Assembly (NCBI GenBank): GCA_037140375.1
Contig: JBAXER010000005.1
Span: 1 to 64,000, forward strand
Source: WLMZ01 sp037140375
Lineage (GTDB): Bacteria; Actinomycetota; Acidimicrobiia; Acidimicrobiales; Ilumatobacteraceae
Reading direction: 5' to 3'
Length of the DNA stretch: 64,000 nucleotides
The translations under genes and the position numbers were made by a program. Shown here piece by piece: positions 1-10,005 of this stretch. Numbering within the stretch: position 1 is the stretch's first letter; every line of letters starts with the position of its first letter. Under the pieces are notes generated by a model, which saw only the letters and a program-made list of their open reading frames with translations, made no database searches and was not told where the DNA came from.

Positions 1-305
1 GACGTCGCAGTTGTTTCGGCGTCAGGACCGTGGCTGTCGTCGGTGTCGTCGGTGTTCGCGATCTCGGCACGAGTCATCAGCGACGCTTGGCCGAGGTCGA
101 TACACACATGGCCGTGAAGCGGAGCCCACAATGCCAACGCCGCGCCGAGATGCAAGAGCGGCGACGCCTGTGGGTCGGATCGGGTGATGACCTCGGTGGC
201 GTGCAGCTCAGCGACGCCAAACACGCCGGCATCGACCCATGGCTGGAGCGACGCGAGCGAGGGAGCAAGCGTTGGCGCGAGCGGGTGGGCGATTGCAGAC
301 GTCAT
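1..305 (-). CDS. recD: RecD, exonuclease V alpha subunit (N-terminal part, cut by window edge)
   Basis: The ATG at 305 overlaps the recB stop in an ATGA arrangement, and about 101 codons run open to base 1. The reading includes LLHLGAALALWAPLHGH followed by VCIDL, which resembles the N-terminal domain of actinobacterial RecD, where a similar G-x-V-C-L/I-D-L run occurs. RecD would be the fast 5'-3' helicase of the RecBCD double-strand-break repair nuclease. The helicase motifs lie outside the window. Position directly after recC and recB, with the same overlap type as recC/recB, is the strongest support; the N-terminal sequence alone is only moderately diagnostic. Confidence 0.85.
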   Translation of the reverse strand, partial: MTSAIAHPLAPTLAPSLASLQPWVDAGVFGVAELHATEVITRSDPQASPLLHLGAALALWAPLHGHVCIDLGQASLMTRAEIANTDDTDDSHGPDAETTAT

Positions 306-3300
306 GATGCACTTCCGGTGGCGAACAGATTGTCGAGTGCGAGGACCGCCTCGGTTGGTGGCCGCCATGAGAACACGCCATGGCATACATCGTTGACTTG
401 CGGCGTGAGTGGGCCGACCATGCCGCGAACAAACAGGTAACCAACACCACCGAGATGTTGATCGGGGTCGTATGAGGAACCAAGCCGCCAACGCAGGTAG
501 CGATGTAGCGCCACGGTGTAGAGCAGTGCCTGCAGTGGGTACCGATGTTCTTGCATTGATGGCACCAGTTGCTGCGGGGCGTATGCAGCTACGGGATCTG
601 AGGCGCCAGGCACGTGCAGGCGGTTGGTCTTGTAGTCGACCACGAGGTACTTGTGGGCGCCGTTGTGTGGCACACGGAAAACGGCATCGATAGAGCCATT
701 CATCCATCCGGAGATCTCGATGCCGTTGGTCTCGGCCGCGAGCAGTTCGGCGTAGGGGCGCACCGGGTCGGTGAGCGGCAACGTGCGCAACAGAATGTCG
801 GCGATCGCACGAGTTGGCATGGTGTGTGCCGCCGCAGTGGTGCCGCCGGTGATTGGGAAGTCGAAGTTCAGTTCGCTGAGGCGGTTCTTGGGGGAGAAGT
901 CGCGGAGTGTGAGCTGATTAAACAGCGGACCAAGCGGTGTGTGCAGCGCAGCGATTAGGCCTGCAGCCACCTGCTCGGTATCGATGCTGAGGCCATCGCG
1001 CTGGGCGTGGTGGGTGACAAGCGCCAGCACGTCGGTGTCGAGTTTGCCTGAAGTGAAATCGAGTTCTTCGAGCACCGTGTGTACGAATGTGCCGAACGAA
1101 GCGCCGGCTACGGCGTGAGCGAGGTGAGCGACAATGGCGCCCGATTGAGGCGAGCGAGGCGCCGCGCGTGACCCTGTGTCGGCGATGACCCCGTCGGCGG
1201 CAGATGTTGGCTCGTCGGCGCCACCACGAATGGGAGCGAAGGCGGCATGATCGGCGCCACCGTGGGCAACGGTGTCGATGGTGTTGCCGAGGCGAGTGAA
1301 CGACCAGCGCTTCCAGTTGGAGTTCGCGAGGGAGCCGCGGCCACCGGTGGACGCGGTGGCGAGGACAATCGATGACTTGGCGTCGCCGCCGGCCCAACGA
1401 CCGGCGGACACATGATCGGGTACCTCGGTTAGGTTGATGGCCCCGCCGCTGGAGGTCGCGAGCACGCGCAACTGGTCGAGAACGCCCTGCATCGTGGTGG
1501 CCTGGTAGGCCGGAGCAGTTTCTTTGATCGATTTGCCGACCTTGACCCGAGGGTTGATTGAGTTAAGCACCGGACCATTGGCATCGCGGTCGAGCAGGAT
1601 GCGTGCGAGCGCAGACTTGTTCGCTAGCCGGGTGGAAGCCCACCACACCTCGAGGCGGTGCTGCGCCCGGGTGAGCGCCACGTAGAGCAAGCGCAGATCG
1701 TCGCCCTCGTTGTCGAGTTTGGCCCGTCCGCTGCGCGCTGCTTGGTCGCTCGTACTGGCGGCATCGTTGGGGTCGAGTAACCCTTGGTCCCACGCAACCG
1801 AGGACGCGAGGTCGATGGTGCGCGCGCCGTCGGGGCTCGTATACGAGTATGGCTTTTTCAGCGAGTTTGGCTCCTTGAACCCGAACGGCAACAACACAAT
1901 GGGGTACTCAAGGCCTTTGGCCGAATGGATTGTGGTGATCTGCACCGCCAATGCATCGGAGTCGATGCGGCGCATGGTGGACTCGCTGCGTTCGTCGGTT
2001 GACGTAACCATTTCGTCGAGCACGCGCAGTACCTGACCTGCTTCGGCCCCAGCGGGCAATGCGTTGGCTAAGAGTTCGGCGATGTGGTCGAGGTCGGTGA
2101 GGTGCCGCTCGCCTTGCTCGAGACGCAGAATTGAGGGCAGCAGTTCGGGCCGAGCCTTTTCTTCGTCGTACATCGAGGCCAGCCCGACGCGGTGTAAGCG
2201 CTGAGCCATATTCGCGACGCGCTCTTGCATTGCGGCGAGCGTGGCGTCGGCATCGGCGCCACAGAATGCGGCTGGGTTGGCGGCCAAGAACCAGCCCAGC
2301 GAAGCGCCGCGAACTGCTGGCGCGTGAGACGGATTTGCCAACGCCGTGAGCAACAGGCGCCACTGCATGACCGCTGGCGTTTTCAGTACCGAGCCCGTGC
2401 GAGTGCGCACTGCAGGGATGCCGGCCTGGCGAAGTGCAGCGGCAACGTGCTCGGCGTTACTGTGCGCGCTGACCAACACAGCGATGTCGCCGGGGCGCAC
2501 TGGCTTGGGTTCGGTACTGCCCGCAGCGGTGATTGTGTCGTGCTCGAGGAGATGGATGATGCGCCGCACGAGGTGGCCGAGCACGACTGCTCGCACCTTG
2601 GGCATAGCGAGTTGTTTGCCGTTTTTTGAGAGCAAGCTGTCGTGAGGAAGTACGGCATGCAGTTGCACAGCGGCTTCGCTGCCTAACGCGTTGAACGGAG
2701 CGGTATCGCAGGGCTGCACTGGCATGAACTTGATTCGCGAATCGCCGAGTGTGGCCTCTGTGAGGAGATGCTCGATGCCGTGGAGTAACTGTTTGTCGGA
2801 GCGGTGGTTGGTGGCCAAGCTGAACACGTTTGCCTGATCGACGGCATTGAGATAGGCGTGGACATCGGCTCCACGGAACCGATAGATCGCTTGTTTTGGG
2901 TCTCCTACGGTGATGAGGGCTTTGCTGGCGAACGCAGTCTGGAAGACCTGCCACTGCACCCGGTCGGTGTCTTGGAATTCGTCGATAAGTACCACCGAGA
3001 ATCGCGCCGAGAGCTGCTCGGCCACGGCGGCTCCGTGCACAGGGTCGAGGAGTGCATCGTGGAGATCGGTGATGAGCGAGTCGTATCCGATTTCGCCACG
3101 GGCTTGTTGTCGAGACTTGACCTCGGCGCAGGCGTGCAGCACGAGATCGCTCCACCGCATCGCGAGCGCTTCGGTGATGTCATCTTCGACCAGGGCGGTG
3201 TCGGCAGTTGGCACCAAGCGTGCGCCCGGGTTGCCGATAACCATCGAAACGGCATCGATCAAGCTGGTCTCGACCTGCTTCGGTGTTGTGGCGTTGTTGG

Positions 3301-3862
3301 AGCTGTTGTTGGAGAGCAATGCGGGATTGTCGGCCAATTGGCTGATGAGCAGGTCCCTGCAGACCTCGGCGACGATGTCTGCAGAGTTGTCGACGAGTTC
3401 GGCATCGGGGTTGTTGCCCGCGCGCAGGCCGAGTTGCCCCAGAGCCTGTTGGCAAAAGCCGTGGATGGTGGTGATGGTGAGCTCGTCGAAACGGGCAATC
3501 GCCTCGAGGAGGTGTCGTCGCTGCTGCTCGGCATGGCCCGCACTTGTGGCAGCCTGCACGACGTCGATGAGCCATTGAGGTGTGTCGGCGAGATTGGCAT
3601 TGGGAAGCAACGCTTGCGCTGCTATGCCGAGCATGGACCGCGTGCGATCGCGTAGCTCGGTGACAGCGGCACGGGTGAACGTGACCACCAGCAACTGATC
3701 GGCGGTGATGCCGCGTTCGGCGATGTAGCGCACGATGAGCGCAGTGAGCGCATAGGTCTTGCCAGTGCCGGCGCTGGCTTCGAGCGATGCGCGCCCAGTG
3801 GGCAGCGGCTGGTTCAGGTTGAATGGCATGCCCGATGGCGCGACTGCGGAGCTACTGCTCAT
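302..3862 (-). CDS. recB: RecB, exonuclease V beta subunit (helicase-nuclease)
   Basis: 1,186 aa, close to the usual RecB length. It is a UvrD-like superfamily 1 helicase with ASAGTGKTYAL (Walker A) near residue 30, VVLIDEFQDTDRVQW (Walker B/motif II) and LYVALTRAQHRLEVWW (motif VI). The C-terminal nuclease domain shows GSIDAVFR and VVDYKTNRL, the metal-binding and catalytic motifs of the RecB nuclease family. An in-frame upstream extension of 99 codons exists, but the ATG at 3862 overlaps the recC stop (ATGA) and begins just before the first conserved region, so I use it. It acts in the cytoplasm with RecC and RecD to resect double-strand breaks and load RecA at Chi-like sites. The gene is translationally coupled to both neighbours. 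Confidence 0.97.
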   Translation of the reverse strand: MSSSSAVAPSGMPFNLNQPLPTGRASLEASAGTGKTYALTALIVRYIAERGITADQLLVVTFTRAAVTELRDRTRSMLGIAAQALLPNANLADTPQWLIDVVQAATSAGHAEQQRRHLLEAIARFDELTITTIHGFCQQALGQLGLRAGNNPDAELVDNSADIVAEVCRDLLISQLADNPALLSNNSSNNATTPKQVETSLIDAVSMVIGNPGARLVPTADTALVEDDITEALAMRWSDLVLHACAEVKSRQQARGEIGYDSLITDLHDALLDPVHGAAVAEQLSARFSVVLIDEFQDTDRVQWQVFQTAFASKALITVGDPKQAIYRFRGADVHAYLNAVDQANVFSLATNHRSDKQLLHGIEHLLTEATLGDSRIKFMPVQPCDTAPFNALGSEAAVQLHAVLPHDSLLSKNGKQLAMPKVRAVVLGHLVRRIIHLLEHDTITAAGSTEPKPVRPGDIAVLVSAHSNAEHVAAALRQAGIPAVRTRTGSVLKTPAVMQWRLLLTALANPSHAPAVRGASLGWFLAANPAAFCGADADATLAAMQERVANMAQRLHRVGLASMYDEEKARPELLPSILRLEQGERHLTDLDHIAELLANALPAGAEAGQVLRVLDEMVTSTDERSESTMRRIDSDALAVQITTIHSAKGLEYPIVLLPFGFKEPNSLKKPYSYTSPDGARTIDLASSVAWDQGLLDPNDAASTSDQAARSGRAKLDNEGDDLRLLYVALTRAQHRLEVWWASTRLANKSALARILLDRDANGPVLNSINPRVKVGKSIKETAPAYQATTMQGVLDQLRVLATSSGGAINLTEVPDHVSAGRWAGGDAKSSIVLATASTGGRGSLANSNWKRWSFTRLGNTIDTVAHGGADHAAFAPIRGGADEPTSAADGVIADTGSRAAPRSPQSGAIVAHLAHAVAGASFGTFVHTVLEELDFTSGKLDTDVLALVTHHAQRDGLSIDTEQVAAGLIAALHTPLGPLFNQLTLRDFSPKNRLSELNFDFPITGGTTAAAHTMPTRAIADILLRTLPLTDPVRPYAELLAAETNGIEISGWMNGSIDAVFRVPHNGAHKYLVVDYKTNRLHVPGASDPVAAYAPQQLVPSMQEHRYPLQALLYTVALHRYLRWRLGSSYDPDQHLGGVGYLFVRGMVGPLTPQVNDVCHGVFSWRPPTEAVLALDNLFATGSAS

Positions 3863-6800
3863 GATGCGGGCTCTGTCAGGAATGAGTGGTAGGCGTCCCA
3901 CAGAACACGTGCCAACGGGGCGGCTGCAGGGAGCAGCTGATCTGGGTCGGCGTCTTCCCAGAGAAACTTGGCGTAGGTGTCCCTGAAGTCTTTGTCGAGC
4001 TTGGTCTCGTCGATGCACCCCGTTGCGTAGAGGTCTGCGGACGTGTGCTCGAACAGCGGCAAAGGTTCGCACAATGCTTGCAGTCGTAGGGTCAGGGCGA
4101 CATCGAGCAGATGCTGGGCCGCAGCCACGCGCAGCGGCCCAGCAGGTGGAGTGAGCCACTCGGGCTTGGGCTTCGTGCTGCTATCGCCGCGGGTGGCCAC
4201 GACCGCCTTCCATGGGTGCTCGGGGTATGCCACCACTGCGGCTGCAAGATGTAGTGCAGCGGTGAGCTGGTAGCGCGGGTTGGGCCGGTTGTAATGCACC
4301 CTCACCAAGGTGTGCCCGGCGAGGCCGGTGAGCGTGTCGACGAGCTGCGCCGAAACCGGCTCGGCGCCCGTGGATGTGAGCCTGAGGTCGATGAGCGCGC
4401 TCTCTGAGTGGGTGATCAGTTCGGCGAGTTCGGCGTGCGACTGAATGAGTTTGGTGACCTCGGACTCGACGGCGTTGAGGGCAGATTGCGACAGCTCGCG
4501 CGGGGGCAGCGCGCCGCTGAGCTGTTGAGCAATGCGCCACTGCTCGCGCTGCTCGGGCGATGATGCTCGCCGGTGCTGTGCCAACAGGTCGGTGCCGATT
4601 TGAGAGGAGTCGAGCGGCGAGATGTCGAGTGGTATCTCGGTGGCGATCTCGTCGGGTTGGCCGGGCATGCGCACGTCGAGCCGATCGATGAGATACGTGC
4701 GTGACGGCCGAGTACACGATTGGGCGAGATCGGCGAGGCGCACGGTGTCAGGAACTATCGGCGGTAGCGGCGTAGCGGTGCCTGAGGTCAACGTTGTGGC
4801 GGGCTCGCGGCGCACGATGGCAGCGTCGAGCATGCCATTGTCGAAGCTGAATGGCTGGCCGGGTTGGGCCGCAGCCGGCAGCTTTCCGACGGTGAAGTTG
4901 GACTCGTCGTACGCCTGACGCGGGTGCCTGGTGAGAATGAGTTGTTCTGCAGCAGTGTCGATGGAGATGCCACTGAGCGCTTGAGGATCGAGGGTGGCAG
5001 CCACCGTGTCTTTGAACTCGATGAGCTGAACGGGCAGCGGAAGCTTTCGGTTGGTGGTGATGTCGCTGCCGTCGCACGTGATGATGAACTGCTCGCCGGC
5101 CGCCATGAGCGCGTCGAGGAGCAGATGTCGACCTTCGACCCGGGGGTCGCGTTCGCCCACGCATGGTCGGGCGCCAAGCAGGTCGTCGCCATCGGAGCCA
5201 GAAGAACGCAGGCTGCTTTCGTCGAGGCCAAGGATGCAGATGACGCGGGCCGCGAGGTTGCGCACTGGAACCATGCCGGTGATGGTGACGGCACCCGAGC
5301 GCAAGGTGAGGCGCCCGCGTGGCGCCGAATTGATGTCGGTGAGCAATGCGCGAATGTCGTTGAGCGCTAACGGAACTTCGTTTGCGGCCCCGGCGAGTTT
5401 CGAGTTGGTGCGGAGATCTTCGATCGAGCTGATGACCTGAGCTAACTGCCACGCGTCGTTGGGTGCAGTAGCGAATAGCGAGCGAGCAATGTTGGTCAGT
5501 GCATCGACCCAGTAATCAATGGGGTGATCGCCCAGCGTGGTAGTGCGAGCGACGCGCAGGCGAGCGACGAGCTCGGCGAGCAGGCCAGCGGTGCGCAGCC
5601 CGCCGGTAGGAACGTCGTCGAACGGCACAATGCCATCGGGCCCGACCCGCGGTGATGGAGTAGCCATCGCGGCGCCCATCAGCAGTCGGTCGATGGACGC
5701 CGCCCATGTGCCTTCTGCGAAATCGTCGGAAAGCCAAACTCTGCGATGCTCTGTGTCGAGGCCCCATGTTGTGTTGAGATCGCTGATCCATCGGTCGATC
5801 GTGGAAATGTCGTCTTCCGAGAGGCCGAGGCATTGCTGAATTGGGGCCAGAGCGCACAGGCCGAGGAGTTCGGCGGCGGTGCAGCGACCTGCCACAAGGT
5901 GGATCACGGTGGTGAGTGCAACCGCAACGGGGTTGGTGGCGCCAAGGGAAAGGTCGCTGACGTAGACCGGCACCGGCAACGAGCCGCGGGCAAACACTGA
6001 TGCAGCCAACGGGGCGAAGCGGGGTAGGTCGGGGCAGACCACGATGACGTCGTGTGGGGTAAGCGTTGGGTCAGCGGCGAAGAGATGCCCCAACGCATCG
6101 CGCAGCACCTCGAGTTGACGGGTGGCGCCGTGGCAAGCGTGAACCTGCACGCTGTTGTCGGCAGTGAATGGGTGCGTGCCCGATGGGTCGTGATCGGCTG
6201 CAATATCGGCCTGCAACTGATGCAGCAGCGACCGCGGCGCTGGGGGCGCAGCGTCGGGAGCGCGAAGCAACGGATGGGGGTACTCGAACTGCTGGGCGCT
6301 GAGGCCGCGCAACAGTGCTGCTGCCTCCATGGATGGCCGCGCCCATGATCGGGTGAGGCGATGGCTCACGTTGGCGGTTGCATCGCACGCGCTGCGCAGC
6401 GTGAGCCGACCAGCGAGTTGTTGACGACATTGCTGCCAAGCAACCACCGACGGGTGAAGCAAGAACAGATGCACCTCGCGCACCGCAGCCAACGCGTTGA
6501 TCACGCTGAGCTGACCAGGTGACACTGCGCTGATACCAAAGACGCTGACCCGCTGGGGGAGCAGCGGCTCGATTTCTCCCCGAGAGAGATCTGCTAACAA
6601 CTGCGGCAGCTGCTCAGCCCGACTGGGCTGAACAATCAGTGACTGCACCTCGCGCCACAACGCAGGTTGCCACAACTGGTCGGCGGCGAGGGGAACAACT
6701 GCGGTGTTCTCGTCGAACGTGCCGTCGCCGTCGCGCCCAATGGCCCATTGCTGCAACATCTCGGGCCGATTGTTCTCGTACCCATCGAACAGATCGGCGA

Positions 6801-7200
6801 TGCGGCGCGCAGTTGAGTAACGACCCCGGGTGCTTGCAGCGTCGTGTGGGTTTTGTGCGAGAAAGTCGGGCACGTGCGATGAGGGAGATTGCAGCACCTG
6901 CAGCACTGACCATGTGAGGTGATCGATATCCCAAGGATTGGTGGATGTTGGTGCCTGACCGAGAGCTCGGCCGATGAAGCCGCCGGGAAACGGCATGTCG
7001 ATGTTGGCGGAGATGCCATTGCCGAGGCCAGATGCGCCGAGGCGAAGCGCAAGCTGCTGCTGGAGCCAATCGCGGATGCCTGCGGTGGGCACCGCAACGA
7101 CCTCGGTAGCGAATGGATCGGAGAGCGGAGTTTCGAGCAGCGTTGCCAATGCGTGGCAGAGACCGGTGAGCTGTGCGCCATGGTGAATGTGCAGTGCCAA
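3859..7200 (-). CDS. recC: RecC, exonuclease V gamma subunit
   Basis: 1,113 aa, typical RecC length. The N-terminus (LHIHHGAQLTGLCHAL, then a VPTAGIRDWLQQQLA stretch) matches the RecC family, with the degenerate helicase fold expected of this Chi-recognising subunit. The start is TTG at 7200, preceded by GAGAGGAG about six bases upstream, a good ribosome-binding site. It is the first gene of a recC-recB-recD operon and diverges from the aldehyde dehydrogenase gene. Many other actinobacteria use AdnAB for end resection, so a complete RecBCD set is informative about the lineage's repair strategy. Confidence 0.95.
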   Translation of the reverse strand: MALHIHHGAQLTGLCHALATLLETPLSDPFATEVVAVPTAGIRDWLQQQLALRLGASGLGNGISANIDMPFPGGFIGRALGQAPTSTNPWDIDHLTWSVLQVLQSPSSHVPDFLAQNPHDAASTRGRYSTARRIADLFDGYENNRPEMLQQWAIGRDGDGTFDENTAVVPLAADQLWQPALWREVQSLIVQPSRAEQLPQLLADLSRGEIEPLLPQRVSVFGISAVSPGQLSVINALAAVREVHLFLLHPSVVAWQQCRQQLAGRLTLRSACDATANVSHRLTRSWARPSMEAAALLRGLSAQQFEYPHPLLRAPDAAPPAPRSLLHQLQADIAADHDPSGTHPFTADNSVQVHACHGATRQLEVLRDALGHLFAADPTLTPHDVIVVCPDLPRFAPLAASVFARGSLPVPVYVSDLSLGATNPVAVALTTVIHLVAGRCTAAELLGLCALAPIQQCLGLSEDDISTIDRWISDLNTTWGLDTEHRRVWLSDDFAEGTWAASIDRLLMGAAMATPSPRVGPDGIVPFDDVPTGGLRTAGLLAELVARLRVARTTTLGDHPIDYWVDALTNIARSLFATAPNDAWQLAQVISSIEDLRTNSKLAGAANEVPLALNDIRALLTDINSAPRGRLTLRSGAVTITGMVPVRNLAARVICILGLDESSLRSSGSDGDDLLGARPCVGERDPRVEGRHLLLDALMAAGEQFIITCDGSDITTNRKLPLPVQLIEFKDTVAATLDPQALSGISIDTAAEQLILTRHPRQAYDESNFTVGKLPAAAQPGQPFSFDNGMLDAAIVRREPATTLTSGTATPLPPIVPDTVRLADLAQSCTRPSRTYLIDRLDVRMPGQPDEIATEIPLDISPLDSSQIGTDLLAQHRRASSPEQREQWRIAQQLSGALPPRELSQSALNAVESEVTKLIQSHAELAELITHSESALIDLRLTSTGAEPVSAQLVDTLTGLAGHTLVRVHYNRPNPRYQLTAALHLAAAVVAYPEHPWKAVVATRGDSSTKPKPEWLTPPAGPLRVAAAQHLLDVALTLRLQALCEPLPLFEHTSADLYATGCIDETKLDKDFRDTYAKFLWEDADPDQLLPAAAPLARVLWDAYHSFLTEPAS

Positions 7201-7362
7201 CGTGGTCTCCTCTCGGAATCGGTGCAGCAGGCGGACAGTTCCCCACGTGCTTCGCTATTTGACCACATGGGTGTCACAGAGTGCGTTGGATCGCGTTCTG
7301 GCTGCGCGCCGACTCCGGACAATGGCGTACGATGTCGTCAAAATCACATGGAGGATCCCTAA

Positions 7363-8802
7363 ATGACCGACACACAGACCAACTACGACAAGCTCTACAT
7401 CAACGGAGCATGGGTCGCATCTACCTCGACTGAAACCATTCAGGTCATCGATTCGGTGACCGAAGGCGTGATGGCGACCATCCCCTCGGGCACCGCTGCC
7501 GATGTTGATGCCGCAGTGAAAGCCGCCGCAGCAGCGTTCGAGTCGTGGGCCAACACGCCTCGCGAAGAGCGCGCCAAGTACCTCACCCGTATTGGCGACG
7601 CACTCGGAGCGCGCATGGACGAAATCGCTACCGCTATCTCGAAAGAGACCGGCATGGCCAAGTGGCTGTCGCAAATGGTGCAGGTCGGCTTGCCCATCAA
7701 CAGCTTCAACACCGCTGCGTCACTCGCCGAGAACTACGAGTACACCGAGACCGTTGGCTCGTCGCTCATCGTTCGCGAGCCCATTGGTGTTGTTGCATGC
7801 ATCACGCCTTGGAACTACCCGCTGCACCAGATCGCTGCCAAGGTTGCCTACGCAATGGCCGCTGGCTGCACCGTGGTGCTCAAGCCCAGCGAAGTCGCTC
7901 CGGTCGATGCGTTCATCTTGGCCGAGATCATCAACGAGGTTGGCCTGCCCGCAGGTGTGTTCAACCTCGTGTCGGGTCTTGGCACCGTGGTGGGCGAGGC
8001 AATGTCGCTGCACCCAGCCGTCGACATGGTGTCGTTCACTGGTTCAACTCGCGCCGGAAAGCGCGTGATGCAGGCCGGCGCCGAGACCATTAAGAAGATC
8101 GCCCTCGAGCTTGGTGGCAAGAGTGCCAACGTATTGCTCGCCGATCTCGATACCGCCGGCTTCTCCAAGGCTGTTGCCGATGGTGTTGGCAAGGCGTTCT
8201 TGAACTCGGGTCAGACCTGTTCGGCGCTTACCCGCATGTTGGTGCCTCGCGATCGCCTCGCCGAGGCCGAAGCAATCGCCGGAGCAACTGCCGAAGCAAT
8301 GGTGGTCGGCGACCCATTCGCCGCTGGCATTCACCTCGGGCCACTCGCCTCGGCAGCCCAGCGTGACCGCGTGCAGGGCTTCATCCAAAAGGGAATCGAC
8401 GAAGGCGCCAAGCTGGTTGCCGGTGGCCTCGGCGCACCTGAAGGCCTCGACGTGGGCTTCTATGTGCGGCCGACCGTGTTCTCTGGTGTCACCCCTGAGA
8501 TGACCATTGCCCAAGAAGAGATCTTTGGCCCAGTGCTGTCGATCTTGCCGTATGACACCGAAGACGATGCAGTGCGCATCGCCAACGGCGTTGTGTACGG
8601 CCTTGCCGGCGGCGTGTGGTCGGCAAGCAAGGAGCACGCCCAGGCTGTGGCGCTTCGGTTGCGTACCGGCCAGGTCGAAGTGAACGGTGGGGCATTCAAC
8701 CCCAACGCACCATTTGGTGGCTACAAGCAGTCGGGTATCGGCCGCGAGTATGGCCGCTTCGGCATCGAAGAGTTCCTCGAGATCAAGAGCCTGCAGCTTT
8801 AA
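7363..8802 (+). CDS. NAD(P)-dependent aldehyde dehydrogenase
   Basis: 479 aa, standard ALDH superfamily length. The catalytic set is visible: Asn151 in TPWNYP, Glu249 in LELGGKSAN and the nucleophile Cys286 in FLNSGQTCSAL. It oxidises an aldehyde to its acid using NAD(P)+. GGAGG lies eight bases before the ATG. The gene is convergent with a dioxygenase of the trimethyllysine/gamma-butyrobetaine type, and trimethylaminobutyraldehyde dehydrogenase is an ALDH step between those two dioxygenases in carnitine synthesis; that substrate is only a suggestion, since many ALDHs look alike. Confidence 0.95.
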   Translation: MTDTQTNYDKLYINGAWVASTSTETIQVIDSVTEGVMATIPSGTAADVDAAVKAAAAAFESWANTPREERAKYLTRIGDALGARMDEIATAISKETGMAKWLSQMVQVGLPINSFNTAASLAENYEYTETVGSSLIVREPIGVVACITPWNYPLHQIAAKVAYAMAAGCTVVLKPSEVAPVDAFILAEIINEVGLPAGVFNLVSGLGTVVGEAMSLHPAVDMVSFTGSTRAGKRVMQAGAETIKKIALELGGKSANVLLADLDTAGFSKAVADGVGKAFLNSGQTCSALTRMLVPRDRLAEAEAIAGATAEAMVVGDPFAAGIHLGPLASAAQRDRVQGFIQKGIDEGAKLVAGGLGAPEGLDVGFYVRPTVFSGVTPEMTIAQEEIFGPVLSILPYDTEDDAVRIANGVVYGLAGGVWSASKEHAQAVALRLRTGQVEVNGGAFNPNAPFGGYKQSGIGREYGRFGIEEFLEIKSLQL

Positions 8803-8825
8803 GGCTGAGTTCGAACGTTGGGGCT

Positions 8826-8852
8826 GGTTGCGTCAGGCAAGCTGACGCAACC
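8826..8852. terminator. Hairpin between convergent ALDH and dioxygenase genes
   Basis: A perfect 11-bp stem (GGTTGCGTCAG / CTGACGCAACC) with a 5-nt loop lies downstream of the ALDH stop and covers the last codons and stop of the facing dioxygenase gene. There is no strong U tract. The position suits a bidirectional terminator. Confidence 0.65.
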
Positions 8853-9939
8853 GGCTCTCAACATCTTCTCGGTTCACGTAACCACCGCACATGCGCCGCA
8901 GGCCCGTAAAGGCTGCGCGGCCGTGCATCACGCGCCAGTTGTCGAACAGCAATGCTTCGCCTGGTGCAAGCACGTGGCGCCACTGCAACGATTGGTCGTT
9001 GGCCAGCGTGTCGAACGCTCGCAGCGCGTCGTAGAACGCAATCATCTCGAGTTCGGGCAACAAGAACGGCGCCCGGTCGTAGTTGTTGAACGACACCTGA
9101 ACCAAGTGACCCGCATGGTCGTGGCGGAATACAGGCCGTGCCGCCATCAGATGAGAGCCATCGCCGATGTACTGACCCGGCACCGCAACGGTTGACAGCG
9201 TGGCGAAGTGCTCGGGCATCTCGGCGGCCATGTGTTTGGCAATCGCAAACGCATCGACCATGGTGCTGTCGCCGCCGGTGCCATCGAACTGCAGGCAATG
9301 CAGCATTTGCACGCCCGGGGCGTCGTGCGAATACGTGCCGTCGGTGTGCGGGCGAAGCTCGAGGTTGGTGTAGGCAGTGTCGGCTTTGGTGAGATCGGCG
9401 GTGAACTCCCACATGCCACCAAAGATGGTCTCGCGCACGTAGCCAATTCGGCGCAACAGTGCCTCGGTGGCTTCGAAGCTTGCAGGGGTGCCTACAGCGA
9501 GACAGAACCCGAACTCATCAGTCTTAGCTAACCACTCGCGCACGCCGTCGTCGGAGCCCATGATCGCGCCGTAGGGAACCATCGGCACATGAGCGCGAAT
9601 GATGGCGCCGTTCCACAGCGTGATGCCGTCGCGAGACGTGGGTCGAGCGACTGTTGGTGTGCGGTACTTGGCCAGAAAGGTCACGGGCAGCACAGAGTTG
9701 GGACTTGAGTCGCTCCATGCGAGGTCGATGGAGTCTTCGTTGAGCGCAACATCGGTGGCAACCAGATCGGCATCAACCTCGGCGGTGAACAGTTGGCGCT
9801 GCTGGGTCACCGGATGAAGCGTTTCGTCGTCGTGGGCGTGATCGCGCAGCCAGATCCATGGATAGCGAGTGACCGTGTGGTCGGTCCACGTGACAACGAG
9901 TGAATTGCGATCGAGATGCAATGACGAGATAGCGATCAT
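8833..9939 (-). CDS. 2-oxoglutarate/Fe(II) dioxygenase, trimethyllysine/gamma-butyrobetaine hydroxylase family
   Basis: 368 aa. Residues 1 to about 85 form the small N-terminal domain (DUF971/GBBH-like) that precedes the TauD-type catalytic domain in BBOX1 and TMLHE. The iron-binding HxD is in RPHTDGTYSHDAPGVQ and the distal histidine in FDNWRVMHGR. The TDGTY run and the C-terminal GLRRMCGGYVNREDV resemble trimethyllysine dioxygenase more than gamma-butyrobetaine hydroxylase; this is from memory of the human and fungal proteins. The family hydroxylates trimethylated amines on the carnitine route. A TSUP permease gene lies 66 bp upstream on the same strand. Taurine dioxygenase proper is less likely because of the N-terminal domain. 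Confidence 0.85.
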   Translation of the reverse strand: MIAISSLHLDRNSLVVTWTDHTVTRYPWIWLRDHAHDDETLHPVTQQRQLFTAEVDADLVATDVALNEDSIDLAWSDSSPNSVLPVTFLAKYRTPTVARPTSRDGITLWNGAIIRAHVPMVPYGAIMGSDDGVREWLAKTDEFGFCLAVGTPASFEATEALLRRIGYVRETIFGGMWEFTADLTKADTAYTNLELRPHTDGTYSHDAPGVQMLHCLQFDGTGGDSTMVDAFAIAKHMAAEMPEHFATLSTVAVPGQYIGDGSHLMAARPVFRHDHAGHLVQVSFNNYDRAPFLLPELEMIAFYDALRAFDTLANDQSLQWRHVLAPGEALLFDNWRVMHGRAAFTGLRRMCGGYVNREDVESRLRQLA

Positions 9940-10005
9940 GTGCGGGACTCCGAAAGGGGATGGGTGTGGCCGTTGGCCAACATAATTTCGTACCGAGTGT
10001 ATGTC

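Noticed and set aside
2804..3655. A 283-codon open frame on the plus strand
   Set aside because: Shadow of recB, which has intact helicase and nuclease motifs in the other strand.
8833..9939. Taurine dioxygenase (TauD) because of the neighbouring TauE/SafE permease
   Set aside because: The N-terminal DUF971-like domain and the CGGYVNREDV C-terminus belong to the trimethyllysine/gamma-butyrobetaine group; the permease family name does not define its substrate.
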